Shown in pieces: positions 1-8,740 of a stretch of DNA of 64,000 nt. Each line of letters begins with the position of its first letter. The stretch's first letter is position 1. Source of the DNA: Gilliamella sp. ESL0441. Lineage in GTDB: Bacteria; Pseudomonadota; Gammaproteobacteria; Enterobacterales; Orbaceae. The stretch covers positions 1,116,001-1,180,000 of the forward strand of contig NZ_CP048264.1 of NCBI RefSeq assembly GCF_019469185.1. The letters run 5' to 3'. Both the position numbers and the translations under genes were made by a program. Below the pieces are notes generated by a model that was given only the letters and a program-made list of their open reading frames with translations, had not been told where the DNA came from and did no database searches.

Positions 1-11
1 AATATACTTTA

Positions 12-665
12 CTAACCATTAAATTCTTCTATGCTAATTATTTCATAGCTGTTATTTGTTTGATCATAACGCAATAAGATGGCTTTATCTCCTCGTTTGA
101 ATTGATGAGAATCATGACATCTTACTTGCAGAATTAGACCAGCTCCTCCGTCTTCATAAATAGCTTCACCTTTGGTTTCATTCACAGAACTTGTACGAAT
201 TTCAACGGTTTGACCCAATAATGATTTGTGATCATTGGCAATATTAAGTTTAGTAAAAATGGGACGGAGAGGTTTTATGATATAAGCAGTAAGATAAACT
301 GCAGAAATAAAGGCAATTATGAAAATGAAGGTACCCATTATGTAATAGTACAATGTAATATGACATAGCGGTAGGACTAAAAAACGAAAGGAAAAATAAC
401 TAATAGAAAAGCCTAACAAAGATATTAGTGTAATTACTAATGTCATTGGAACTTCATTAAATCCAAATTTCATTAATAAACCACCAAATCCTGATGTTGG
501 CATATCAGTTGGCAGATCATCTATATCAAAATCAAAGTCGAAATCTAAACAATCGACACTTAATATACCAATTGCCGCGACTAACCAATACAAGACACAA
601 AGTGTTAATAGCCCACTAAAGATAATCACAGGAAAAGAAAAAAATATTCCCCAGAAAAGCTCCAT
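12..665 (-). CDS. yqiJ: YqiJ-like inner membrane protein with C-terminal OB-fold region
   Basis: The 217-residue protein has an N-terminal membrane segment (about residues 8-36), an acidic Asp/Phe-rich stretch (about 38-50), two further hydrophobic segments (about 72-98 and 105-130), and a soluble C-terminal part (about 145-215) with the beta-rich look of an NfeD/OB-fold domain. This layout fits the YqiJ family, which in other bacteria accompanies flotillin-like YqiK; no flotillin gene is seen here. It is the last gene of a minus-strand cluster behind a PspA homologue and a DUF2170 gene, so a role in membrane integrity or envelope stress is inferred. The family call rests on domain layout and context. 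Confidence 0.72.
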   Translation of the reverse strand: MELFWGIFFSFPVIIFSGLLTLCVLYWLVAAIGILSVDCLDFDFDFDIDDLPTDMPTSGFGGLLMKFGFNEVPMTLVITLISLLGFSISYFSFRFLVLPLCHITLYYYIMGTFIFIIAFISAVYLTAYIIKPLRPIFTKLNIANDHKSLLGQTVEIRTSSVNETKGEAIYEDGGAGLILQVRCHDSHQFKRGDKAILLRYDQTNNSYEIISIEEFNG

Positions 666-764
666 TGTAATTCCTTATATTTATTTCCAAATTAGCTAAA
701 AAACTTAGTTAATTATATAATTGCTTTTTGTATTCTAACTTAAAAATTATCTTTGCTAAATAAC

Positions 765-1457
765 TTATTTAGCTTGCTTTTCTTTTAATCTAGCTAATAT
801 AGCTGCTGCATTTTGATTACCAGGTTTTATTCCTGCTGCTTCAAGTTTATTATCTAGTGAGCTTTTGTTTTCATCAACAGCCAGTTCATTTTTTGCTTCA
901 ATAATTGCTGCTGTTTTTTCTTGACGTTTTTTGATACGTTCTAAAGAATCTAAAGCAGTTTGTAATTTAGCTGTAGAACCACCATAACGCTGTGCAATAG
1001 CTGACTGCGCTTTTTGTACACTTTCAGTTGCTTTGACGATATCCACTTGTTGTTTTAAATTACGGATGTTAATTTCAGTTTGTGAAATTGTTTGACGTAA
1101 ATTTTTAGCATTTTCAGTAAAATAAGTTGCTTGTTTTTTGTGGTTATCATATTCATTTTCAAGAATCGATAATTTTTCAGCTACTTCTAAAGCTAATTCT
1201 TCATTTCCTGAATCTAAAGCTTTTAAAGCGTAGCTTTCGTATTCAGCAATTTTCTCTTGAGATTTTTTAACTTCTCTATCGGCTAATTTTTGTTGAGCAA
1301 GTATATTAGCAAGAGACTCTTTTGCTTGTTTTAATTCGTTGTCAGCATCACGAATTTCTTGATCAAGTATACGTAAAGCTTGTGAATCGACAATTGATTC
1401 TCCAGCCTCATTAATACCACCTCGAAGTGCTGTTACCAGTTTTTTGAAGATAGTCAT
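765..1457 (-). CDS. PspA/IM30 family protein (YjfJ-like)
   Basis: The 230-residue protein is almost entirely charged heptad-like helix, beginning with an amphipathic segment (MTIFKKLVTALRGG) followed by coiled coil to about residue 190. This is the hallmark of PspA/IM30 proteins, which polymerise on the inner membrane and help it withstand stress. The C-terminal tail (AAAILARLKEKQ) resembles YjfJ rather than classical PspA. An AAGGAG-type ribosome site precedes the ATG. It sits 31 bases after the DUF2170 gene and about 100 bases before yqiJ on the same strand. The family is confident; which stress induces it is unknown, and no pspF or pspBC is nearby. Confidence 0.88.
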   Translation of the reverse strand: MTIFKKLVTALRGGINEAGESIVDSQALRILDQEIRDADNELKQAKESLANILAQQKLADREVKKSQEKIAEYESYALKALDSGNEELALEVAEKLSILENEYDNHKKQATYFTENAKNLRQTISQTEINIRNLKQQVDIVKATESVQKAQSAIAQRYGGSTAKLQTALDSLERIKKRQEKTAAIIEAKNELAVDENKSSLDNKLEAAGIKPGNQNAAAILARLKEKQAK

Positions 1458-1488
1458 TGTTAATCTCCTTATTAATAAATTCAGTTAA

Positions 1489-2133
1489 TTAGTTAATATT
1501 AATGTAATGATCATAAGCTTCAGTGGCTTTGATTACATTATCAGATAATGTTTCTAATTCGTAAATGATGTTACTAAGTAATGAAGACGAACTTAAAGCA
1601 CCATACATAATGTAGTTCACCGATCCATCACCAGAATTTTCAATAGCAATAGTTGATAAAGGGAAGAGTTTTCGAGAATGTAAAACCTCTTCATTAAATT
1701 TTGTTTGCTCTTTTATAACTTTAGTCGACCAGAGTAACGCTTCAACAATTATTTGTTGATTTGAAACACTTAAAAATAATGGTAAATCGCCATATTCATG
1801 CATAATAATATGTAAACATGCATCAACACCATCTATAATTTCAACGGTTGCATAACCTTGCTTAACTAATTCAGAATTATTCAGTTCTTCATAAAGATCT
1901 GTAATTAACCAAATTTCTTTTTTCTTCATTTCATTATATTCCTGTATATCATTTTTAAAACACTGGTTGTTTACTAACAAAGGTTCACGAAATTTTTTTT
2001 CAATTTCTAGTAACTTTGACGTATTTTCTGGCAAAATCCAAACTTCCTTTTTTATAAAACCTTGGTTGCGCAGTCGCTCACGATACTGCTGTTGGTAAAA
2101 TGCTGAACTTTTGGTTTCTTTAGTTTTTTTCAT
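1489..2133 (-). CDS. yjfI: DUF2170/YjfI-like protein
   Basis: This is a 214-residue soluble protein. The N terminus is basic (MKKTKETKSSAFYQQQYRERLRNQGFIKKEVWILPEN), as in the YjfI group, where this segment precedes a DUF2170 domain. In E. coli yjfI lies directly before yjfJ, the same order as here. No catalytic motif is visible. It is the first gene of the three-gene minus-strand cluster, so any promoter lies in 2134-2300, next to a long perfect inverted repeat. Function is unknown; a regulatory or partner role for the PspA homologue is inferred from gene order. Confidence 0.7.
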   Translation of the reverse strand: MKKTKETKSSAFYQQQYRERLRNQGFIKKEVWILPENTSKLLEIEKKFREPLLVNNQCFKNDIQEYNEMKKKEIWLITDLYEELNNSELVKQGYATVEIIDGVDACLHIIMHEYGDLPLFLSVSNQQIIVEALLWSTKVIKEQTKFNEEVLHSRKLFPLSTIAIENSGDGSVNYIMYGALSSSSLLSNIIYELETLSDNVIKATEAYDHYININ

Positions 2134-2181
2134 AAAATTGATTTTGGATTTATTTCATTAATATTGACTATATGTTAACAG

Positions 2182-2218
2182 AAAAATATCACATGTAAAT
2201 ATTACATGTGATATTTTT
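2182..2218. repeat. Perfect 17-bp inverted repeat with 3-base loop
   Basis: AAAAATATCACATGTAA (2182-2198) is followed by three bases and its exact complement (2202-2218). It lies between the end of the TonB receptor gene and the start of the yjfI cluster, both on the minus strand. It could end receptor transcription or act as an operator for yjfI. The core ACATGTGATAT has a TGTGA half-site like that of CRP/FNR-type sites. Confidence 0.7.
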
Positions 2219-2420
2219 ATTGTTTAATTAGACTGAATAATTTCATTAAATCTTCAATCAATTACCCGATAGATGTTGAATTGATATTTCAATTTAGGTT
2301 ATGGCACTAACGGACTTACGCAATCTTAACATAAAATTAAAAGATTTTTTAACTAAATTTAAGTTCTGTAAAGATGTGGTGTATGAATGAAGATAAAATA
2401 GTCAAAATAGTTTCATGGCA

Positions 2421-2438
2421 AGCCCAGCTAAGTGGGCT
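2421..2438 (-). terminator. Short GC hairpin after the TonB receptor gene
   Basis: AGCCCA and TGGGCT pair across a six-base loop, about 25 bases beyond the receptor stop codon on the minus strand. Only a short, imperfect T run follows, so this is a weak intrinsic terminator or a 3'-end stabilising hairpin. Confidence 0.45.
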
Positions 2439-2461
2439 AGTTAGAGTGAATTAGGTTTGAT

Positions 2462-4765
2462 TTAAAAATCAATATCTAACCCAATTTGGAAAGTTCTACC
2501 TGGTGCAGTGAAAAGATCGAGATATTTGTGATCTGAGTTACGATACAATTTATTATTACTTAAATAATCCCAATATTTTTGATCTGTAACGTTATACACA
2601 CCACCATTTAATCTTATGTTTTTAGTTACGTTAACATAACCTGTAAAATCAATAACACCATGTCCTGCTATTCGGAAGTATTCTTCTTTTGAATCAGTAA
2701 TTGGTTTGCCTTCGTTGTTATAGGATTCACGTGAAGTTGGCTTGGTCTTTTTACCTTTTTGGAAAGTTGCAGTTAAGGCCAATCCATAATATTTATTAGG
2801 ATCATCCCACGCTAGTCCTATGGTACTTTTTAATGGAGCAATGCTATCCATTTCTATATATTTATCACCTAAATAGCTTGATTTTGATTTACCTTGATTA
2901 TAACCAATTCCCAATCTTGCACTTAGACCATTTACTTGTTCAAACCATGATCCAAAGTTAAATTCACTACTCAATTCTGCACCATATATATATGCTTTAT
3001 CACGGTTTTCAGCTTGATACACAAGTCGGTTGCCAGTTCCAACAAAATCTTTTTTATACCGTGTATAAGCGATAAAATTTTTGTATTTATTGTAAAAAGC
3101 CGCTGTTGATAAGGTTATCCCTGTTATTGGATGACCCTTCAGACCTAGTTCAAAATTATCACTTGTCTCTGTTTTAAGATTCGAATCACCTACTAGAACA
3201 TACATGGTGCTATGAGCTAAGTATGAACCGTATAATTGATTCTGATTAGGCATCTGAGCACTTCGTTTGTATTGCAGATAAGCGGTAAAAGTCGGATTGA
3301 TGTCATACATCAATGCTAAAGATGGTAAAAGTTGAAAATCACTATTACTGTTATATTGCTTACCTAATTTAGAAGCATCAGCGATAGTAACTGCCATGTT
3401 TTCTAAATTTCGAGGTTTAGTGTTTTGATATATTGCTCGAATGCCAGGCACGAGGTAATAATTATGATCTCCATTGAAATTGAAACTTATTCTATCTTCA
3501 AAAAAACCACCTATTTGATAAGTACGACTGTCAGCTTGTGGTTTGGTATAATCACCATCAGGGAAAAGCTTTCCATACCTTGGTTTAGCAGAAGTATAAA
3601 AAGGGGATTCATCTTCACTCCATTTTGCATTCAAACCAGCACTAATTCTATGATTATCCTGGTTTTTTAGCAGTGTGGAAATAAAATTATACGCTTTGGT
3701 ATTATAATTAGTTTGAATGTTATAGTTACCATTAGTCGTATGTCGAAGATACGTGCTGTCATACACATTAGTACGTTGATAATTAAATTGAGTCGTTAGA
3801 CTATCGATCCAGCTAATGTTAGTTGGAATCCATTGATCTTTGATTGCTAAATTAAAACGGTTATTTTTACTACGTTGGTGATCGTAGGATTCAATTTTTT
3901 TACCATACTTATCCCATGTATCATAATGGGAATTTTTTGTTTTATTGTTGTAATCAATAGTGGCATTTAAAAGATGCTCATCAGTCATTTGCCATCCAAA
4001 ACCAGCAAGTATTGAATTAGAATGCCAATTTTCAGGATAATTATTAATTGAATCACCATGATTTCTACCTTGTTGTCCATCACGACGACTTAAAACAATA
4101 ATACCGTTTAGATAATCATCTCCGCCTGCCATCGTTATTCCTTGATGATAACTTCTATCGGAGCTGTCATAGTTATTTAGAAAACCAAAATAGCTCGTTT
4201 TTCCAGGATAGAGATAATAACTTGCTGTTTTAGTTTGGAACGAAACCGACCCCCCAAGCGCATTGTTTGCGTTACTAACAGAAGTAGCGCCCGATTGAAT
4301 ATCAACTTTGTTATACATATAGGTATCGATGTAATCACGTCCTATCCCATAGGATCCAAAACCGGCTCGACCAACTGAATTTACACGACCTTGTGCAATG
4401 GGTAATGGCATACCATCAATATCGATAGATACACGGTTTGCATCTAACCCTCGAATGTTGTAACCCGTAAATCCACCTCTATCCCAGCTACTTTTGCCAC
4501 TGCCTGAGCCAGATATGTTACCTGGAGCTGATATCAAAGGTTGATAGCGCATGAGGGTACCGAAATTTGTACCACCATTTCGTCTGATATCATTTTCAGA
4601 AATTTCGGTATTGGTACCCGGTTGTTTAATCGATTCATGTGCTGTAATTGTCATGATATCGCTAATTTTTTCATCATCATGTTTTTCAGTCGCTAATGCT
4701 GGCATTGTTAGTGTTAGACCTAAAGCTAACGTGCCAGTTTTTTTCAAATTTTTAATGTATAACAT
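2462..4765 (-). CDS. TonB-dependent heme/hemoglobin outer membrane receptor
   Basis: The 767-residue protein has a signal peptide (cleavage probably after ALA, residue 25), a TonB-box-like stretch (DIMTITA, about 36-42), a plug domain (about 50-180, with NIRGLDANRVSIDIDGMPLP) and a 22-strand-type barrel ending in an aromatic residue (GLDIDF). The plug wording and size place it in the hemoglobin/heme receptor family (HasR, HmuR, ChuA type). It lies 138 bases behind chuT on the same strand and is probably co-transcribed with it. In E. coli the receptor gene is separated from chuT by a divergent promoter; here both sit on the same side. The exact ligand (free heme, hemoglobin or a hemophore) cannot be read from sequence. 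Confidence 0.88.
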   Translation of the reverse strand: MLYIKNLKKTGTLALGLTLTMPALATEKHDDEKISDIMTITAHESIKQPGTNTEISENDIRRNGGTNFGTLMRYQPLISAPGNISGSGSGKSSWDRGGFTGYNIRGLDANRVSIDIDGMPLPIAQGRVNSVGRAGFGSYGIGRDYIDTYMYNKVDIQSGATSVSNANNALGGSVSFQTKTASYYLYPGKTSYFGFLNNYDSSDRSYHQGITMAGGDDYLNGIIVLSRRDGQQGRNHGDSINNYPENWHSNSILAGFGWQMTDEHLLNATIDYNNKTKNSHYDTWDKYGKKIESYDHQRSKNNRFNLAIKDQWIPTNISWIDSLTTQFNYQRTNVYDSTYLRHTTNGNYNIQTNYNTKAYNFISTLLKNQDNHRISAGLNAKWSEDESPFYTSAKPRYGKLFPDGDYTKPQADSRTYQIGGFFEDRISFNFNGDHNYYLVPGIRAIYQNTKPRNLENMAVTIADASKLGKQYNSNSDFQLLPSLALMYDINPTFTAYLQYKRSAQMPNQNQLYGSYLAHSTMYVLVGDSNLKTETSDNFELGLKGHPITGITLSTAAFYNKYKNFIAYTRYKKDFVGTGNRLVYQAENRDKAYIYGAELSSEFNFGSWFEQVNGLSARLGIGYNQGKSKSSYLGDKYIEMDSIAPLKSTIGLAWDDPNKYYGLALTATFQKGKKTKPTSRESYNNEGKPITDSKEEYFRIAGHGVIDFTGYVNVTKNIRLNGGVYNVTDQKYWDYLSNNKLYRNSDHKYLDLFTAPGRTFQIGLDIDF

Positions 4766-4903
4766 TTTTAACCTTCAATCTTAAAAACTAAATAAACTAA
4801 ATTTTTTCAATATTTCATACAGATTTGATAATGTATTTAACTTAGCTGTATTGATTTTCTAATCGTTAATTAAATTTCACTTAAAATTTTTTTAACTTTT
4901 GGA

Positions 4904-5761
4904 TTATTTATTTTCTGGGTAAAAACTTTGATAAAGTATATCTGCAACTTGATCCACTCTAGGTCCAATACCAAAAAGATAGCTGTCATCAATTGCTTTA
5001 ATTCTCTGATTTTTATATGCTGAAGTTTCAGTTATTCCTGGTATAGTCTCTATTTTGTCAATTCCACCTAATTGCGTAATGGAATGAGAATTAAGTAAAA
5101 TAACGTCAGGATTCATCTTGATTAACGATTCAGCACTGAATGTTTTGTAGCTATTGTGCTTGGCTAAGTTTTCGCCTCCAGCAATGGTTATGAGGGCATC
5201 AGCAGTGGTATTTTTTCCTGCAACAGAGTTACTTCCCCCCATACTCATCATAAATAATACTTTGGGCTTTTGAGGGTGAGCTGAGATTTTGTTTTCTAGC
5301 TGAGAAAGATTTGTTTTTATTTTTGTAATAAGTTGTTTACCTTCATTTTGCTTATTCAACTTTTCTGATATTTTTTCAATGTTTTGGTAAAGTAAATCAA
5401 CTGTTCCTGGCACTCGTTGTAATGAAAGTATATCGACGTTGGTTTGAGATAATTGAGAAAATATGTAGTCTGGCTCAATATCGTTAAATGCAATAAATAA
5501 AGTTGGGTTAAGAGAGAGAATTCCTTCAATATTGAGTAGTTTCCAATAACCGATCTGAGGTAAATTTTTTGTTTCACTTGGATAATTACTGGTTTTATCT
5601 ACGCCAATAACTTGATTACCATCGCCTAATGCAAAAACAATTTCAGTTAATGAACCACCCGCAATAACAATCCTTTCCTTGGCATAACTTACATTAAAAA
5701 AGCCGTTAAGAGTAACAACAAGTAAAGCTAGACAAAAGGTTGTATATATTTTTTTAATCAT
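4904..5761 (-). CDS. chuT: Periplasmic heme-binding protein of the heme ABC importer
   Basis: The 285-residue protein has a signal peptide (MIKKIYTTFCLALLVVTL...SYA) and a class III binding-protein fold: ERIVIAGGSLTEIVFALG near the mature N terminus and GPRVDQVADILYQSFYP at the end, both typical of HmuT/ChuT/HutB. It carries heme across the periplasm to ChuU/HmuV, encoded on the other side of the control region. I take the ATG at 5761 because AAGGA lies eight bases upstream; the frame stays open to 5788. It faces away from chuW, so both promoters share 5762-6106, which holds Fur-like sites. Confidence 0.9.
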   Translation of the reverse strand: MIKKIYTTFCLALLVVTLNGFFNVSYAKERIVIAGGSLTEIVFALGDGNQVIGVDKTSNYPSETKNLPQIGYWKLLNIEGILSLNPTLFIAFNDIEPDYIFSQLSQTNVDILSLQRVPGTVDLLYQNIEKISEKLNKQNEGKQLITKIKTNLSQLENKISAHPQKPKVLFMMSMGGSNSVAGKNTTADALITIAGGENLAKHNSYKTFSAESLIKMNPDVILLNSHSITQLGGIDKIETIPGITETSAYKNQRIKAIDDSYLFGIGPRVDQVADILYQSFYPENK

Positions 5762-5805
5762 TACAAAATCCTTATCACAAAAATACATCTATATAACACT
5801 ATATT

Positions 5806-5824
5806 GAAAATGAGAACTATTATC
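5806..5824. promoter_or_regulatory. Fur-box-like site upstream of chuT
   Basis: GAAAATGAGAACTATTATC matches the classical 19-base Fur consensus (GATAATGATAATCATTATC) at 15 positions by my count. It is about 45 bases upstream of the chuT start codon, where it could cover the chuT promoter. This implies repression when iron is plentiful. Confidence 0.65.
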
Positions 5825-6049
5825 AATAGAATTCTGATGATATTTTTATGATTTTTTTCGTTAGTCTTAACTTAGAATTGAAAGCTTGCTTCAAATTTCA
5901 GGAAAAAAATAATTTTGGAGATTTTTTAAGCGCTAAAAAACAGACGAACCGTTTAAAAATTAGTTTATACTCTTGAAAACACCGATTGGTATACTAGTAA
6001 TAATCATCAAAATATCAAGTAATTACAAAATAATCAATAAAATATATTG

Positions 6050-6068
6050 ATAAATGATAATAATTATT
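6050..6068. promoter_or_regulatory. Fur-box-like site upstream of chuW
   Basis: The core AATGATAATAATTATTATT (6053-6071) is close to a Fur box, and in the register 6050-6068 about 14 of 19 bases match. It lies about 40-55 bases before the chosen chuW start. It overlaps a TTG that would open the chuW frame earlier, which argues that the TTG is not the real start. Confidence 0.65.
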
Positions 6069-6106
6069 ATTTAATCTTTACAGTTTTTTTAATTAAAATG
6101 GTTGTT

Positions 6107-7525
6107 ATGAAATCACTTGATGTTAGTCCTTTTTATGCGTTAAATTCCGCTCTTCCTTTCAAAGATCGCTGGGCAGTAATGCCTTTACAAGCTAGTTTAC
6201 CTATAGCTCCCCCTGATATTGAACAAAATTGGCAAATTATTCAAAATGCAGATTTAAGTGGGCGAAAACGACTTATTTACATTCACATTCCTTTTTGTGA
6301 TATTCATTGTCAATTTTGTGGCTTTTATCAAAATCCTCTACGCAAATTCGACACCAAAACTTATATTGACTATTTGTTACAAGAGATATCACTTGAGATT
6401 AATAATAATGCAATGCAATCGGCGCCAATACATGCGATTTATTTTGGTGGTGGCACTCCCTCAGCCTTAGCCGCAGGGCAATTAGCACGAGTCATTCGTT
6501 ATTTGAAGCAACATGCACCATTAGCGCCTGACTGTGAAATCACTGTAGAGGGACGAATTTCGGATTTTGATGATGAAAAGGTGGATAGTTATATTGAGGC
6601 TGGTGCCAATCGTTTTTCAATTGGCATACAAACTTTCAATACGACTATCAGACAAAAGTTAGGACGCCAATCTACAGAACAAGAAATTATCAAAAATTTT
6701 GAGCGTATAGCCTCACGTGATAGCGTTGCGTTGGTGTGCGATTTAATGTTTGGATTACCTAATCAAACCGTTGAGACTTGGCAACGTGATTTAGAAATAG
6801 CAAACAATCTTCCTTTAGATGGTGTCGATCTTTATTCACTAAATTTACTTCCAACTACGCCGTTAGCAAAAGGTGTCGAAAATAAACGGATTGAATTACC
6901 ATCAGTGAGTGATAAATGTAATTTTTATCATCAAGGTGCAGAATTTTTAGCAAAACAAGGTTGGGTTCATTTGACGAATGCTCATTGGTCTAAAACTAGT
7001 CGAGAACGAAATTTATATAATTTCTTAATTAAGCAGGGCTCACATTTTTTTGGTTTTGGTTCGTGTGCAGGAGGAAAATTAGATACACATTCTTATATGT
7101 TACACCGTGATTTAAATCAATATTACGCCCAACTTGATCAAGGTAAAAAGCCAATAATGATGTTAACCGGAAAATCATTATTAGGTGATTGGTTACATCA
7201 GCTACAAGCAGGTATTGAGAAGGGGAGAGTAGATCTGACTAAATTGACAAATTGTGCAGATTTATTTGATCCATTAATTAAGCAATGGCATCAAGTTGGT
7301 TTGTTGCAAGATGAAGATCATTGTTTACGCCTAACATTATCTGGACGTTTTTGGTCAAGTAATATTTTACAGGCTCTACAACAATTACTACTACAACTCA
7401 ACAATCCAGAACATATTGAGTTACAGCAAAAAATGGCTCAGGCAAAACAAGCTATGAAGGGGCATCCTGTTATGCCTGGTGCGCATTCTGACAAGAAAAA
7501 TAATCAACATATTTCACATCAATAA
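6107..7525 (+). CDS. chuW: Heme-degrading radical SAM methyltransferase (ChuW/HutW)
   Basis: The 472-residue protein belongs to the HemN-like radical SAM group. It has the cluster motif CDIHCQFC (C-x3-C-x2-C) near residue 70, then YFGGGTPSAL, GIQTF and a C-terminal winged-helix region. ChuW/HutW opens the heme ring without oxygen, using S-adenosylmethionine, to give anaerobilin and free iron. It heads the plus-strand cluster chuW-chuX-chuY-chuU-hmuV. The frame is open from a TTG at 6047, but a Fur-like site covers that region; ATGs at 6098 and 6107 are more plausible and neither has a strong ribosome site. HemN is the closest alternative, but context and length favour ChuW. Confidence 0.9.
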   Translation: MKSLDVSPFYALNSALPFKDRWAVMPLQASLPIAPPDIEQNWQIIQNADLSGRKRLIYIHIPFCDIHCQFCGFYQNPLRKFDTKTYIDYLLQEISLEINNNAMQSAPIHAIYFGGGTPSALAAGQLARVIRYLKQHAPLAPDCEITVEGRISDFDDEKVDSYIEAGANRFSIGIQTFNTTIRQKLGRQSTEQEIIKNFERIASRDSVALVCDLMFGLPNQTVETWQRDLEIANNLPLDGVDLYSLNLLPTTPLAKGVENKRIELPSVSDKCNFYHQGAEFLAKQGWVHLTNAHWSKTSRERNLYNFLIKQGSHFFGFGSCAGGKLDTHSYMLHRDLNQYYAQLDQGKKPIMMLTGKSLLGDWLHQLQAGIEKGRVDLTKLTNCADLFDPLIKQWHQVGLLQDEDHCLRLTLSGRFWSSNILQALQQLLLQLNNPEHIELQQKMAQAKQAMKGHPVMPGAHSDKKNNQHISHQ

Positions 7526-7536
7526 AGGATAATAAA

Positions 7537-8037
7537 ATGGTAGATAAGCAAACTCATCTCACTAATCTTTCAACTTATATGCAAACTAATCCAGAGGAAT
7601 TATTGGAAAAAATTGCTCAAGATTATCAGGTAACGTTAACGCAAGTTATTCAAGCCTTACCAGATGCTAAAATTGTTGATGGTTCTAATTTTGATATGAT
7701 TTGGGAAGAGGTGACTACTTGGGGAGATGTGCTGTTTTTAATACATACTGGTGATATCATTGCTGAAATCTCGGGTGAATTACCACCAGGTAATCACAGC
7801 CAAAAATATTTTAACTTACGTCATCAAAAAGGATTAAGTGGGCATATTAAAGCTGAGCATTGTCAATATATTGCTTTCATTGAACGTAAATTTATGAAGA
7901 TGTCAACAGCATCAATGATTTTTCTAAATCATATGGGACAATCAATGTTTAAGATTTTTGTTGGTCGTGATGAAAAACATCAATTAAAACCTGAGCAATT
8001 AGAAAAATTTAGAGCTCTAGCCCAAAAAGTCAATTAA
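7537..8037 (+). CDS. chuX: Heme utilization protein ChuX/HutX
   Basis: The 166-residue cytoplasmic protein fits the ChuX/HutX family, including YIAFIERKFMKMSTASMIFLN in the C-terminal half and the size of about 165 residues. Family members bind heme and are thought to traffic it or hand it to the degrading enzyme. It begins 11 bases after chuW, preceded by AAGGA, and is followed 18 bases later by chuY, so translation is probably coupled within one transcript. No membrane segment or signal peptide is present. Confidence 0.9.
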   Translation: MVDKQTHLTNLSTYMQTNPEELLEKIAQDYQVTLTQVIQALPDAKIVDGSNFDMIWEEVTTWGDVLFLIHTGDIIAEISGELPPGNHSQKYFNLRHQKGLSGHIKAEHCQYIAFIERKFMKMSTASMIFLNHMGQSMFKIFVGRDEKHQLKPEQLEKFRALAQKVN

Positions 8038-8055
8038 TTTTGAGATGATAATAGA

Positions 8056-8694
8056 ATGAAAACAGTATTAGTTTTTGGCGTAAGTCCAAAATTAGGAACA
8101 GGTTATCAGATTTGTCAGTTAGTTAAACAGTGCCAACCAAGTTGGCGTTGTATTGCATTGGTACGAGACGAAACATTTGCCAAACAGTTAACTCAAGAAG
8201 GTATTGAATGTCACGTCGGTGATGCGACCGATTCATCCATGGTTAGCCAGCTTTGTGCATTAGCCGGATCTGAAGCTACAATTATTTCAACGTTGGGGGG
8301 AGAAACCGGAAATTATCTAGCACAACGTATCATTATTGATTGTGCTGAACAAGCCAATATAAAGCAGATGGTATTAGTTACATCATTAGGTTGTGGTGAA
8401 ACATGGTCAACATTATCTCAGCGAGCCAAACACGCTTTTGGACATGCTGTACGTGAAAAATCATTAGCTGAAGTTTGGTTACAAACTAGTGCACTGAATT
8501 TTGTAATATTAAGACCAGGTGGATTACAAAATGGTGAGCTGACAGGAAATGCAAAATGCTACTATCAACAAGAAGTTCATGGACTGATTCATCGTATTGA
8601 TTTAGCGAAAATTATCATCGAGAAAATAGCCAACCAACAATTTGATAATAAGGCTTATAGTGTTATTGATCCCAATCTTAAATTTGAACGTTAA
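8056..8694 (+). CDS. chuY: NAD(P)-binding reductase ChuY, probable anaerobilin reductase
   Basis: The 212-residue protein opens with a Rossmann fold (VLVFGVSPKLGTGYQI, about 4-19) and belongs to the NAD(P)-binding SDR-like family. ChuY in E. coli O157 reduces anaerobilin, the ChuW product, with NADPH. The position directly behind chuW and chuX supports this over a generic epimerase. The glycine motif is somewhat unusual (GVSPKLGTG rather than GxxGxxG), as in other ChuY proteins. It overlaps nothing and is followed by the permease gene. Confidence 0.85.
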   Translation: MKTVLVFGVSPKLGTGYQICQLVKQCQPSWRCIALVRDETFAKQLTQEGIECHVGDATDSSMVSQLCALAGSEATIISTLGGETGNYLAQRIIIDCAEQANIKQMVLVTSLGCGETWSTLSQRAKHAFGHAVREKSLAEVWLQTSALNFVILRPGGLQNGELTGNAKCYYQQEVHGLIHRIDLAKIIIEKIANQQFDNKAYSVIDPNLKFER

Positions 8695-8740
8695 AACAAG
8701 ATGAGTGTAATTACAACAATATTATCGGAGAGGATAGTTA

